Part shown: positions 1 to 10,700 of the stretch, in pieces
Position numbering within the stretch: the stretch's first letter is position 1
Layout of the letters: each line of letters starts with the position of its first letter
Assembly: GCA_016871895.1 (NCBI GenBank)
Contig: VHBO01000020.1
Location: 1-33,090 of the forward strand
Source: Gemmatimonadota bacterium
GTDB taxonomy: Bacteria > Gemmatimonadota > Gemmatimonadetes > Gemmatimonadales > Gemmatimonadaceae
Length of the DNA: 33,090 bases
Direction of reading: 5' to 3'
Translations under genes and position numbers: made by a program
The notes under the pieces: generated by a model
What the model saw: only the letters and a program-made list of their open reading frames with translations
Database searches by the model: none
Told to the model about the DNA's origin: nothing

Positions 1-306
1 CACGTGAGCCGCAAGCACGAATACCGGCGGACCCTCGTACAGCGCGGGGCGAGCATCGGGGCGAACGCGACGGTGGTCTGCGGGGCGACGCTGGGGGCGT
101 ACTGCTTCATCGGCGCCGGGGCGGTGGTGACCAAGGATGTCCTGCCGTATGCGCTGATGGCCGGGGTGCCGGCGCGGCGGATCGGGTGGATGTGTCAGTG
201 CGGCGAGAAGCTCCCGGTGGGGGAGAGCCCGACGTGCGGTGCCTGCGGCGCCGGCTACCGGGTCGTGGACGGCGCCTGTGCGCCGGTGTCGCCGGAGCGC
301 GCGTGA
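1..306 (+). CDS. wbpD: UDP-2-acetamido-3-amino-2,3-dideoxy-glucuronate N-acetyltransferase, C-terminal part (5' cut by window)
   Basis: The frame is open to the first base, so this is the C-terminal part (about 101 residues) of a left-handed beta-helix acetyltransferase. The hexapeptide-type repeats are clear (GASIGANATVVCG, then GAYCFIGAGAVVTKDV), followed by the family's usual exit motif AGVPARRIGWMCQCGEKL. In the WbpD/WlbB family this enzyme uses acetyl-CoA to acetylate the 3-amino group of the UDP sugar acid, the last step to UDP-GlcNAc(3NAc)A. The tail has a CxC pair (193-201) and a CxxC pair (235-246) that could form a small zinc knuckle. The next gene starts inside its stop codon (GTGA, 303-306). 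The three other enzymes of the same pathway follow directly, which is the main reason for choosing this substrate over other hexapeptide acetyltransferases. Confidence 0.82.
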   Translation, partial: HVSRKHEYRRTLVQRGASIGANATVVCGATLGAYCFIGAGAVVTKDVLPYALMAGVPARRIGWMCQCGEKLPVGESPTCGACGAGYRVVDGACAPVSPERA

Positions 307-1352
307 CCGGCGCGTCCGCCACCTTCCGCGTCGCGCTCGTGGGGTGCGGGCGCATCAGCGCCAACCACGTGCAGGCGCTCGCGAAGGTCGACGGCCTCGA
401 CCTCGTCGCCGTCTGCGATGTTGATGCCGGTCGCGCCGAGGCCACCGGTCGCGCGGCAGGGGTCCGGTGGTTCACCGACTATCCGCAGATGCTCGCCGAG
501 GCGCCCTGTGAGGTCGTGGTCGTCGCGACCCCCTCTGGGTTGCACCCCGAGCACGGCATCCTCGCGGCGCGGGCCGGGAAGCACGTCGTGGTCGAGAAGC
601 CGATGGCGATCTCGCTCGCCGCGGCCGATGCCCTCGTCGCGGCCTGCGACGCCGCGGCCGTCCAGCTCTTCGTGGTCAAGCAGAATCGTCTGAATGCGAC
701 GATCCAACTGCTGCGGCGTGCGGTGGAGAAGGGGCGCTTCGGGCGGCTCTACCTCGCGAATGCCACCGTGCGTTGGACCCGGCCGCAGGAGTACTACGAC
801 CAGGCGCCGTGGCGCGGGACTTGGGCCCTGGACGGCGGGGCGTTCCTGAATCAGGCGTCGCACTATGTCGATCTCCTGCAGTGGATGTGCGGCCCGGTTG
901 AGAGCGTGGTGGCGAAGACCGCGACGCTGGCCCGTCGGATCCAAGCGGAGGACACCGGGGCGGCCTTGGTGCGCTTCCGCAGCGGGGCGCTGGGTGTGAT
1001 GGAGGTGACGATGCTGACCTATCCGAAGAACCTCGAGGGCTCGTTCACCCTGATGGGCGAGCGGGGTACCGTCCGCATCGGGGGCACCGCCGTCAACCGC
1101 ATCGAGCACTGGGAGTTCGCCGACTACGATGACGACGACCGCCTGGTCGAGGCGGCGAATACCTCACCGCCCAGCGTGTATGGCTTCGGGCACGAGCCCT
1201 ACTACCGGAACGTCCTCCGGTCGCTCCGGGGCGAGGTTGCCGCCGGGACGGACGGCCGTGAGGGGCGGAAGTCGCTCGAACTGGTCTGCGGCATCTATGA
1301 GGCGGCGCGCAGCGGCCGGGACGTCTCCTTCCCCCTTCCAATCGAGGGATAG
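303..1352 (+). CDS. wbpB: UDP-GlcNAcA 3-dehydrogenase, Gfo/Idh/MocA family (WbpB/WlbA-like)
   Basis: A 349-residue NAD(P)-dependent oxidoreductase. The Rossmann motif is VGCGRIS (residues 13-19), the family lysine motif is E98-K99-P100, and the second domain carries the G-G-x-F-L-N-Q-x-x-H-Y-x-D segment (178-190) with the likely catalytic His187. In the pathway it oxidises C3 of UDP-N-acetylglucosaminuronate to give the 3-keto sugar for the aminotransferase. The stretch VKQNRLN is typical of the WlbA branch. I chose the GTG at 303, overlapping the upstream stop as GTGA, because the conserved fold starts eight residues later; an in-frame ATG at 186 would add 39 residues that fit no family member. 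An 87-base gap follows. Family call is firm; exact substrate rests on context. Confidence 0.86.
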   Translation: MTGASATFRVALVGCGRISANHVQALAKVDGLDLVAVCDVDAGRAEATGRAAGVRWFTDYPQMLAEAPCEVVVVATPSGLHPEHGILAARAGKHVVVEKPMAISLAAADALVAACDAAAVQLFVVKQNRLNATIQLLRRAVEKGRFGRLYLANATVRWTRPQEYYDQAPWRGTWALDGGAFLNQASHYVDLLQWMCGPVESVVAKTATLARRIQAEDTGAALVRFRSGALGVMEVTMLTYPKNLEGSFTLMGERGTVRIGGTAVNRIEHWEFADYDDDDRLVEAANTSPPSVYGFGHEPYYRNVLRSLRGEVAAGTDGREGRKSLELVCGIYEAARSGRDVSFPLPIEG

Positions 1353-1439
1353 CGGTTCGTTGACTGGGATGGGGTGGTCTGGCGACCTTTAAGTGCTTAT
1401 CCACGTTGGATTTCGGTCATTTCCCGACTCCCCACGACG

Positions 1440-2552
1440 ATGTCCGTCCCTCTGTTGGACCTCAAGGCGCAGCACGCGAGCATCCGCGATGCCGTGCTGC
1501 CGGAGCTCATCAGGCTCATCGATGACCAGGCGTTCATCCTCGGTGCACCCGTTGCGGAGCTCGAGTGCGCGGTCGCCGGCTACTCGAACACGCGCTACGC
1601 GGTCGGATGCGCGAACGGCACTGACGCGATCCTGATCGCCCTCCGGGCGCTCGACATCGGGCGCGGCGACGAGGTCGTCACGACCCCGTTCACCTTCTTC
1701 GCGACGGCGGGGACGATCCACAACGTCGGCGCGACCCCGGTCTTCGTGGACATCGACCCCAAGACGTACAACATCGATCCGGCGCTCGCCGCCGCGGCGG
1801 TGACCTCGAAGACGAAGGCGGTGATCCCGATCGACCTGTTCGGGCAGATGGCGCCGATCGAGGAGCTCCGACGTCGGCTCCCGACGATGCCGATCATCGA
1901 GGACGCGGCGCAGAGCATCGGCGCGCGCCGGAAGATCGACGGCGAGTGGGTGATGGCGGGGCAGGCCGCGACCATCGGCACCTTCTCGTTCTTCCCGTCG
2001 AAGAATCTCGGCGGCTACGGCGACGGCGGGATGATCGTCACGCAGGACGAGGCCCTCTTCAAGCGCCTGCAGCGCCTCCGGACCCACGGCTCGGTGCAGA
2101 CCTACTTTCACGAGGAGGTCGGGTACAACTCGCGCCTCGACGCCCTGCAGGCGGTCGTCCTCAATGCCAAGCTCCCGCACCTCGCGGCGTGGAGCGCCAA
2201 GCGCCGGGAGAACGCGGCGTACTACACGGCGGCGTTCGCGGACATCGCGGAGATCGTACCGCCGTTCATCGATCCGGCGAACGAGTCGATCTTCAATCAG
2301 TACACCATCCGCGTTCTGCAGCGCGACGCACTGAAGGACCACCTGAAGGCCAAGGGGATCGGGCACTCGGTCTACTATCCGCTCCCGCTCCACCTCCAGC
2401 CCTGCTTCGCCTATCTCGGCTACCGGGAGGGGGCGTGCCCGGAGGCGGAGCGTGCCGCGAACGAGGTGGTGTCGCTCCCGGTATTCCCGGAGTTGACGGC
2501 CGCCCAGCGCGATGCGGTCGTCGCCGCGGTGCGCAGCTTCTTCGGTCGGTAG
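1440..2552 (+). CDS. wbpE: PLP-dependent sugar aminotransferase, DegT/DnrJ/EryC1 family (WbpE-like)
   Basis: A 370-residue class V-fold sugar aminotransferase. The opening VPLLDLKAQ, the cofactor region GCANGTDAILIALRAL, the EDAAQSIGA motif and the lysine motif FFPSKNLGGYGDGG are all present; Lys188 should form the Schiff base with PLP. In the WbpE/WlbC branch the enzyme transfers an amino group from glutamate to the 3-keto sugar made by the upstream dehydrogenase. The ATG at 1440 is chosen because VPLLDLK begins two residues later; an earlier in-frame ATG at 1374 would add 22 unsupported residues. Length matches the family (about 360). The 87-base gap before it is more AT-rich than the surrounding genes and might hold a promoter, but I could not define one. 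Confidence 0.88.
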   Translation: MSVPLLDLKAQHASIRDAVLPELIRLIDDQAFILGAPVAELECAVAGYSNTRYAVGCANGTDAILIALRALDIGRGDEVVTTPFTFFATAGTIHNVGATPVFVDIDPKTYNIDPALAAAAVTSKTKAVIPIDLFGQMAPIEELRRRLPTMPIIEDAAQSIGARRKIDGEWVMAGQAATIGTFSFFPSKNLGGYGDGGMIVTQDEALFKRLQRLRTHGSVQTYFHEEVGYNSRLDALQAVVLNAKLPHLAAWSAKRRENAAYYTAAFADIAEIVPPFIDPANESIFNQYTIRVLQRDALKDHLKAKGIGHSVYYPLPLHLQPCFAYLGYREGACPEAERAANEVVSLPVFPELTAAQRDAVVAAVRSFFGR

Positions 2553-2581
2553 CGCGTCGTGCTCTCCGCCCTCGGCATCGC

Positions 2582-3907
2582 ATGACGACCACTCAGACCC
2601 TTCGTCGGAAGATCGACGACCGGTCCGCGGTCGCCGCCGTCATCGGGCTCGGCTACGTCGGGCTCCCGCTCGCGATGGAGCTCTGCGAGGCCGGGTACCG
2701 CATCGTCGGGTATGACGTCAGCGAGCGCGTCTGCGCGCTGCTGATGCGCGGGGAATCGCACATCCAGGATGTCCCGGCGACGCAGGTCGCGACCCACGTG
2801 CGGAGTGGGAAGTTCCTCGCGACGACCGACCCGGCGCGGCTCGGCGAGGCCGATACCGTCTCGATCGCCGTGCCCACCCCGCTCGCGAAGACGCGGGATC
2901 CTGATATGTCCTACGTGGTGTCGGCGTCGGATACCGTCGCCGCGCACGCGCACGCGGGGATGCTCATCGTGTTGGAGAGCACCACGTATCCCGGGACCAC
3001 GCGCGAGCTGCTCCAGCCGCGCCTCGAGGCGAAGGGGCTCACCGTCGGGGTCGATGTCTTCCTCGCCTTCAGCCCTGAGCGCGTCGATCCCGGGAACCCG
3101 GTCTACCACACGAAGAACACCCCGAAGGTCGTGGGCGGCGTCACCCCCGCGTGCACCGAAGTCGCTACCGCCTTCTACCGGTCGACCATCGACACCGTCG
3201 TGCCGGTCTCGTCCCCCGAGGCGGCCGAGCTGGTGAAGCTCCTCGAGAACACCTTCCGTTCGGTCAACATCGGGCTCGTGAACGAGATGGCCATCGTCTG
3301 CGACCGACTCGGGGTCGACATCTGGGAGGTCATCGACGCCGCGGCGACGAAGCCCTTCGGCTTTATGAAGTTCACGCCGGGCCCGGGGATCGGGGGGCAC
3401 TGCATCCCGCTCGATCCGCACTATCTGGCCTGGAAGATGCGAGCGCTCAACTACAAGACGCGGTTCATCGACCTTGCGAGCGAGGTCAATTCGGCGATGC
3501 CGGACTTCGTCGTCGAGAAGGTCGCGTGGGCGCTCAATGACGACGGCAAGGCGGTGAAGGGGGCGAAGGTCCTCGTCCTCGGCGTCGCGTACAAGAAGGA
3601 CATCGACGACATCCGCGAGAGCCCGGCACTCGATGTGATCCGTCGCCTGGAGACGCGTGGGGCCGTCGTGAGCTATCACGATCCGCACATCCCGTCGTTC
3701 CGCGAGGATGGGCATGAGATGGTCGGCGTCGGGCTCTCGGATGCGGTGCTGGAGGCCGCCGACGCCGTGGTCGTGATCACCGACCACAGCGGGGTGGAGT
3801 ACCAGCGCGTCGCGGATCGGGCGGGCCTAGTGGTCGATTCCCGCAATGTGATGCGGCGGCTCCGGTCCGGTCGTGCGCGCATCGTGACGCTCACCTCCTC
3901 GCACTGA
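2582..3907 (+). CDS. wbpA: UDP-N-acetyl-D-glucosamine 6-dehydrogenase (WbpA-type nucleotide sugar dehydrogenase)
   Basis: A 441-residue NAD-dependent dehydrogenase that oxidises C6 of a UDP-hexose twice to the acid. The N-terminal Rossmann motif is VIGLGYVGLP (residues 20-29). The catalytic cysteine motif GIGGHCIPLDP places the nucleophile at Cys274. The C-terminal domain has the usual VLGVAYKKDIDDIRESPA segment. The GGHCIPLDP form and the SPERVDPG motif are those of the WbpA/WbpO branch (UDP-GlcNAc type), distinct from the UDP-glucose dehydrogenase that follows. The frame is open for over 600 bases upstream inside the previous gene, but ATG 2582 gives a family-length protein. Completing the D-B-E-A set, it would catalyse the first step of UDP-GlcNAc(3NAc)A synthesis. 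Confidence 0.9.
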   Translation: MTTTQTLRRKIDDRSAVAAVIGLGYVGLPLAMELCEAGYRIVGYDVSERVCALLMRGESHIQDVPATQVATHVRSGKFLATTDPARLGEADTVSIAVPTPLAKTRDPDMSYVVSASDTVAAHAHAGMLIVLESTTYPGTTRELLQPRLEAKGLTVGVDVFLAFSPERVDPGNPVYHTKNTPKVVGGVTPACTEVATAFYRSTIDTVVPVSSPEAAELVKLLENTFRSVNIGLVNEMAIVCDRLGVDIWEVIDAAATKPFGFMKFTPGPGIGGHCIPLDPHYLAWKMRALNYKTRFIDLASEVNSAMPDFVVEKVAWALNDDGKAVKGAKVLVLGVAYKKDIDDIRESPALDVIRRLETRGAVVSYHDPHIPSFREDGHEMVGVGLSDAVLEAADAVVVITDHSGVEYQRVADRAGLVVDSRNVMRRLRSGRARIVTLTSSH

Positions 3908-3961
3908 TGGTGCGCGGTTCGGTGCGCTGGTGTGGCGTGGAAGGTCTTTTCATTGTGACGT

Positions 3962-3966
3962 GGAGG
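3962..3966 (+). promoter_or_regulatory. Shine-Dalgarno GGAGG for the UDP-glucose dehydrogenase gene
   Basis: A GGAGG lies eight bases before the GTG at 3975. It decides the start: the Rossmann motif begins directly after this GTG, while an in-frame ATG at 3930 would add 15 residues with no family counterpart. Strong Shine-Dalgarno sites are uncommon in this window, where most internal genes start by overlapping the previous stop codon. Confidence 0.65.
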
Positions 3967-3974
3967 TGTGTTCG

Positions 3975-5278
3975 GTGAACGTGACAGTGGTGGGCACGGG
4001 GTACGTGGGACTCGTCGTGGGCGCCTGTCTCGCTGAGACGGGGAACGACGTGGTCTGTGCCGACGTCGATGCGGGCAAGATCGCGGGGCTGAATCAGGAT
4101 GTCCTCCCGATCTATGAGCCGGGCCTCGAGGAGTACGTCTCGCGGAACCGGATCGCGGGGCGCCTCGCCTTCACGATCGACGTCGCCGCGGCGATCGCAT
4201 CTGCCGAGGTGATCTTCATCGCCGTTGGGACGCCGCCGGACGAAGACGGCTCGGCTGACCTCAAGCACGTCCTCGCCGTGGCCGAGCAGATCGGTCGCCA
4301 CGCGGCCCGTGAGGTCGTCGTGGTCACCAAGTCGACGGTGCCCGTCGGGACCGCCGAAAAGGTCGCGGCCGCCATCCAGCCGCACGCGCGGGTGCCGTTT
4401 CATATGTGCTCGAACCCCGAGTTCCTCAAGGAAGGGGCAGCGGTCGACGACTTCATGAAGCCTGATCGCGTGGTGGTCGGCGTCGCGTCGGAGGTCGCAC
4501 GCGAGCGGATGGGTGAGCTCTACGCGCCCTTCGTGCGTACCGGAAAGCCGATCATCTTTATGGATATCCCGTCCGCGGAGATGACGAAATACGCCGCGAA
4601 CGCGATGCTCGCCACGCGCATCTCATTCATGAACGAGATCGCGAACCTCTGCGAGCAGGTCGGGGCGAATGTGGACCTGGTGCGGAAGGGGATCGGTAGC
4701 GATTCACGCATCGGCCCGTCCTTCCTCTTCCCGGGGCCGGGCTACGGCGGCTCGTGTTTCCCTAAGGATGTGAAGGCGCTGCTGCGGACCTCCGAGGAGC
4801 AGGGTGCGCCGATGGGAATCCTGCGTGCCGTCGAGGACGCGAACGACCGGCAGAAGCACCGGCTCTTCGAGAAGCTGCAGGCGGTGCTCGGGGACGGGCT
4901 CCGCGGGGCCCGGATCGCGCTCTGGGGGCTCGCCTTCAAGGCGAACACCGACGACATGCGCGAGTCCCCGGCGCTGGTGCTCATCGAGGCGCTCCTAGCC
5001 GCGGGGGCGACGGTCGTGGCCCACGATCCGGCGGCGATGCACGAGACGCAGCGCCGCATCGGCGACCGGATCGCCTACGCGGAGTCTGGATACGCCGCCG
5101 CCGAGGGCGCCGACGCGTTGGTGGTCGTGACCGATTGGAACGAGTACCGCTTCCCTGACTTCGCGCGCATCAAGGCAGCCCTCCGGGCCCCGGTGCTGAT
5201 CGACGGACGCAATCTCTATGATCCCGCGAAGCTGCGCGGGCTCGGCTTCGTCTACCGGTCGATCGGTCGGGGACGCGA

Positions 5279-5282
<4 letters not shown>
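3975..5282 (+). CDS. ugd: UDP-glucose 6-dehydrogenase
   Basis: A 435-residue cytoplasmic enzyme converting UDP-glucose to UDP-glucuronate with two NAD+. The protein opens with [20 protein letters not shown], the classic first Rossmann fold. STVPVGT, the SNPEFLKEG motif and the catalytic loop [12 protein letters not shown] (Cys261) follow, and the C-terminal NAD domain has [15 protein letters not shown]. These distinguish it from the preceding WbpA-type enzyme: GGSCFPKD here, GGHCIPLD there. The start GTG is set by a GGAGG at 3962-3966. Its stop overlaps the next start by four bases (GTGA, 5279-5282), and the next gene uses its product, so the two probably work as a channel to UDP-xylose. Length is normal for bacterial UGD. 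Confidence 0.95.
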
Positions 5283-6234
<952 letters not shown>

Positions 6235-6235
<1 letters not shown>

Positions 6236-7128
6236 TGCCCGCTCCGTCGTCCGCCATTCCGCTCGAGTCCCGCCCGTCCGTCGCCGGTCGGTCGACGAGC
6301 CCGCTCCGGCCGGTGTCCCCGGGGGAGCGGCGCGCGGGACGGTGGCGCACCGGGGTGGGTCTCGCTCTCCTCGCCGTGGTCGGTTCAGCCTGCTTCCGGC
6401 CGTTCAACGTCCGGGACTATCCGACCTCGGTCGCGCTCTTCGAGGCGGGGATGGCCAAGTTCGAGGCGAAGAAGTTCGGCGATGCCGCGTCCGCCTTCGA
6501 GCGGCTCACCCTCGACCTGCCGGCGCGCGACACCCTCCTGCCGAAGGCGCAGTGGTATCTCGGGCTCGCGCGCCTGAAGCGGAGCGAGCGGCTCCTCGCG
6601 GCGCAGGCGTTCATCAAGCTGAGTGAGACCTTCCCGGACGATTCGCTCGCGGACGATGCGCTCCTGAAGTCGGGGCGGGTCTACGTCGAGCTCTGGAAGA
6701 CCCCATCGCTCGACCCACAGTACGGTCTCCTCGCCCAGACGCAGTTCCGGCTGCTGGTCGGCGTCTATCCGGACTCGCCCCTCGCCGACTCGGGGAAGCG
6801 GGCGCTGAAGGACCTCGATGAGCGGTTCGCGTCGAAGGACTACGACACGGGGATGCACTACTATCGGCGGAAGGCGTTCGACTCGGCGGTCCTGTATTTC
6901 AAGGACGTGGTGAAGAACTGGCCGGAGTCCGAGCGCGCCAAGCAGGCGATGCTGCGGATGGTCGAGATCTATCGGCTTCCGTTCATGAACTACGAGGATG
7001 ACGCGCGCGAGGTCTGCCAGGCGCTCCTTGGGGCATATCCGGAGGACGCCGGGGTGCTCGCCGCGTGCAAGATCGACCCCGCCGACTCGACGGCGACGGC
7101 CGGGCGCCGGCCCCCGGCCCTCCGCTGA
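6235..7128 (+). CDS. bamD: BamD-like outer-membrane assembly lipoprotein
   Basis: A protein of up to 297 residues with a hydrophobic signal (VGLALLAVVGSAC) ending in a lipobox cysteine (Cys53), then TPR-like repeats: an ALFEAGMAKFEAKKFGDAASAFERL unit broken across residues 62-90, KAQWYLGLARLKR, and a late YYRRKAFDSAVLYFKDVV unit. This layout and the order of helices fit BamD/YfiO, the lipoprotein of the BAM complex that folds outer-membrane barrels. ATG 6235 overlaps the previous stop, but it leaves about 40 residues before the signal core. An in-frame GTG at 6313 would give a textbook 26-residue lipoprotein signal (MSPGERRAGRWRTG...), so the true start is uncertain. The family call is good; a general TPR lipoprotein is the alternative. 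Confidence 0.78.
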
Positions 7129-7135
7129 CCGCCAG

Positions 7136-7738
7136 ATGACCACCCCGCGGCGCATCGCGCTGCTCGGGGGGAGCTTCGACCCGCCCCATCTCGGCCACCT
7201 GCACCTGGCCTACCAGGCGCTCGAGCAGCTCGGCTGTGACGAAGTCTGGTTCATTCCGGCCCACCAGCAGCCCCTGAAGGGGGCCACGGCGCTGTCGGCG
7301 CCCTCCCACCGCCTCGCGATGGTCCGCTTGATGGTCGAGGGCATCCCGGGGATGCGGGTCGATCCCATCGAGACGGAACGGGGCGGGTTATCTTTCGCGG
7401 TCGACACCGTGCGGGCGCTTCAGGCGGCCGAACCGGGGGCGGAGTTCTGCTTCTTCCTCGGGGCGGACGCCGCGGCGACGCTGCATAGGTGGCGTGAGCC
7501 GGCGGTCCTCGCCTCCCTCTGCCGGATCATCGTCTGCACGCGCGGGGAGGAGTCCCTCGCGCTGCCGGACGGGACCCCGCCGGTCGAGCGGCTCGCGACC
7601 CGGCGGTTCGACCTGTCGGCGACTGAGGTGCGGGCGCGGGTCCGGGCCGGGCTGCCGGTGCGCGGGTGGGTGACGGACGCCGTCGCAGCGTACATCGCGG
7701 CGTGCGGGTTGTATCGCGTGGGTGGGGAGGCGCCGTGA
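7136..7738 (+). CDS. nadD: Nicotinate-nucleotide adenylyltransferase
   Basis: A 200-residue cytoplasmic nucleotidyltransferase that adenylates nicotinate mononucleotide to deamido-NAD in NAD synthesis. The N-terminal motif GGSFDPPHLGH (residues 11-21) carries the HxGH signature. The segment HQQPLKG and the FFLGADAAATLHRW motif are typical NadD. The C-terminal ATP-binding motif appears as LSATEVRARV, with Ala where the family more often has Ser. Length is normal. The ATG at 7136 lies seven bases after the previous stop; no good Shine-Dalgarno is visible. Confidence 0.94.
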   Translation: MTTPRRIALLGGSFDPPHLGHLHLAYQALEQLGCDEVWFIPAHQQPLKGATALSAPSHRLAMVRLMVEGIPGMRVDPIETERGGLSFAVDTVRALQAAEPGAEFCFFLGADAAATLHRWREPAVLASLCRIIVCTRGEESLALPDGTPPVERLATRRFDLSATEVRARVRAGLPVRGWVTDAVAAYIAACGLYRVGGEAP

Positions 7739-7783
7739 ACCGGCGTCGAGCCACCCGTTCCTCCTAAGAGCGTTCAGACGTCC

Positions 7784-10700
7784 ATGTTCAAGCAGCTCAT
7801 CGCCAAGGTCATCGGCACGCGCCATCAGCGCGAGGCCCGTCGCGTCCAGCCGATTGTCGACGAGATCCGTCGGCACGGGGAGGCGCTCGCGGCGCTGTCG
7901 GACGCCGAGGTGCAGGGGAAGACCGCGGTGTTCCGGACGATCATCGCCGAACGGACCGCCCCGCTGCAGGCGCGGATCGACGCGCTCCGCGCCGAGAAGC
8001 ACGCCGCCGCCGAACCGGAGGCGCGCGAGGCGCTCGACCGGCAGCTCGGTGGCGCGGACGGGCAGGGGGGGCTCGAGGCCGAACTGCGGCAGGCGATCGC
8101 CGACGTACTCGACGAGATCCTCCCCGAGGCCTTCGCCACGGTGCGTGAGGCCGCGCGCCGACTCTGCGGCACCAGCGCCGACGTCACGGGCCGGGCGCTG
8201 TCGTGGGATATGGTGCACTACGACGTGCAGATGATCGGTGGCATCCAGCTGCACCTCGGGCGCATCGCCGAGATGGCGACCGGCGAAGGGAAGACGCTCG
8301 TCGCCACGTTGCCACTCTACCTGAACGCCCTGCCGGCGCGTGGGGCGCACCTCGTCACGGTCAACTCGTACCTCGCGCGGCGCGACTCGCAGTGGATGGG
8401 GCATCTCTTCCGGTGGCTCGGGCTCACCGTGGGGTGCCTCGACGACACCGAGCCCGGCTCGCCCTCGCGTCGGGCCGCGTACGGGTGCGATATCACCTAC
8501 GGCACGAACAACGAGTTCGGCTTCGACTACCTCCGGGACAACATGGTCGTCGAGCTTGCGCAGCGGGTGCAGCGGCCGCACGTCTATGCGATCGTCGACG
8601 AGGTCGACTCCGTGCTCGTCGACGAGGCGCGGACCCCGCTGATCATCTCCGGCCCCGTGGGGAACGAAGGGGACCGCGCGTATGCGGAGCAGAACCAGGC
8701 GGTGGCGCGGCTCGTCCAGCGTCAGACCGTCCTCGTCAATGACCTCGTGGCGAAGGGGGAGAAGCACCTCGCCGCGGAGGAGCGGGCGGAGGCCGGCGTC
8801 GCGCTCTATCAGGCGCGTCTTGGTAGTCCGCGCAACAAGCGGCTCCTCAAGGTGATGCAGGAGACCGGCGTCAAGCAGCTGATCCAGGAGAGCGAGCTCG
8901 CGCATCTCGCGGACCGGAAGCTCCCCCCCGCGAAGCAGGAGTACCGCGACCTCGAGGAGGATCTCCTCTTCGTGCTCGACGAGAAGGGGCACTCGGTCCA
9001 TCTCACCGACCGCGGCGTTGACTACCTCTCGCCGCAGGCGCATGACGAGTTCGTCCTCCCCGACATCGCCACCGCGATGGGCCGGTTGGAGCGGGATGCC
9101 GCGCTCGAGCCCGCGCAGCGCCGGGAGGCGAAGCGTCAGCTCGAGATCGAGTACGCGCAGAAGTCAGAGAAGTTGAACATCATCCATCAGCTCCTCCGCG
9201 CCCACGTGCTCTACGAGAAGGACGTCAACTACGTCGTGCAGGACGGTCAGGTGCTCATCGTCGATGAGTTCACCGGCCGCACGATGCCGGGCCGCCGCTG
9301 GAGCGAGGGGCTCCATCAGGCCGTCGAGGCCAAGGAAGGGGTGCAGGTGAAGGGGGAGACGCAGACCCTCGCCACCATCACCATCCAGAACTACTTCCGG
9401 CTCTACGAGAAGCTTGCCGGGATGACGGGCACCGCCGAGACCGAGGAGACGGAGTTCTTCCAGATCTACGGACTCGAGGTCGCGGTGATCCCCACGAATC
9501 GCCCCGCGATTCGCGACGACCGGCAGGACCTGATCTACAAGACGCGGCGCGAGAAGTTCAACGGCATTCTCGAGGAGACGCGCCGGCTGCACGGGCTCGG
9601 CTTCCCCGTCCTCGTCGGCACGACGAGCGTCGAGGCATCGGAGACGCTCTCCCGCCTCTTCCAGCGCGCCGGGCTGCCACACAACGTCCTCAACGCGAAG
9701 TACCATCAGCGGGAGGCGGAGATCGTCGCCCTCGCGGGGCAGAAAGGCGCGATCACGATCGCGACGAACATGGCGGGCCGCGGAACCGACATCAAACTCG
9801 GGGACGGCGTCCGGGAGTCGCTCCCGTCGCAGGTGTCGGACGCCGACGGCAAGCCGGTCGACGTCACGGAGATCGGCGGGCTGCACATCATCGGGTCGGA
9901 GCGGCACGAGTCGCGGCGCATCGATCGGCAGCTGCGTGGGCGCGCCGGGCGTCAGGGCGATCCGGGGAGCTCGCAGTTCTTCCTCTCGCTCGAAGATGAC
10001 CTGATGCGTCTCTTCGGCTCCGACCGCATCGCGCGCCTGATGGACTCGCTCGGGGCACAGGAGGGGGAGGTGCTCACGCACCCGCTCCTCACGCGGTCCG
10101 TCGAGACGGCGCAGAAGCGCGTCGAGCTGCAGAACTTCCAGTCGCGCAAGCGGCTCCTCGACTACGACGACGTGATGAACCAGCAGCGCGAGGTCGTCTA
10201 CTCGCTGCGGTCGTTCGCGCTCGAGGGCGGCGAGGAGTTGAAGGGCGAGGCGGCGCGGATGATCGAGACCGCCGTGGCGCGTCGTGTGACGAACGCGCTC
10301 GAGGGCGCGGAGACGGCGACCGACTGGGATGTCGAAGGGCTGCGGGAGGAGCTGCTCCTGCACTACCTGCTCCGGGTGCCCGCCTTCGAGCCGGAGGGGA
10401 TCCGTCCGGCGACCCTCCCCGAGGCAGCGGCCGAGGCGTCCGACGCGGCCGCGGTCGCCTTCCGGGAGAAGCTCGTCTCCCTCGGGGAGTTCGGTCCGCG
10501 CCTGCTCTCGCTCGTGATGCTCAACGTTCTCGACGAGAAGTGGAAGGACCACCTGTACGACCTCGACCAGCTCCGGGCCGCGATCGGCTACCGCTCGTGG
10601 GGGCAGAAGGATCCGCTCGTGGAGTACAAGCAGGAGGCCTTCACGATGTTCGAGGACCTCATGCGCGATATGCAGCACACCTTCACGGAGCGCTTCCTGA

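Noticed and set aside
1353-1439. Sigma-70 promoter TTGACT...TTTAAG before the aminotransferase gene
   Set aside because: The gap between the two boxes is 22 bases, too long for a normal promoter.
1946-2581. Upstream extension of the WbpA-type frame by over 200 codons
   Set aside because: It lies in another frame of the well-supported aminotransferase gene and its translation is Arg/Gly/Pro-rich with no domain. ATG 2582 gives the normal length.
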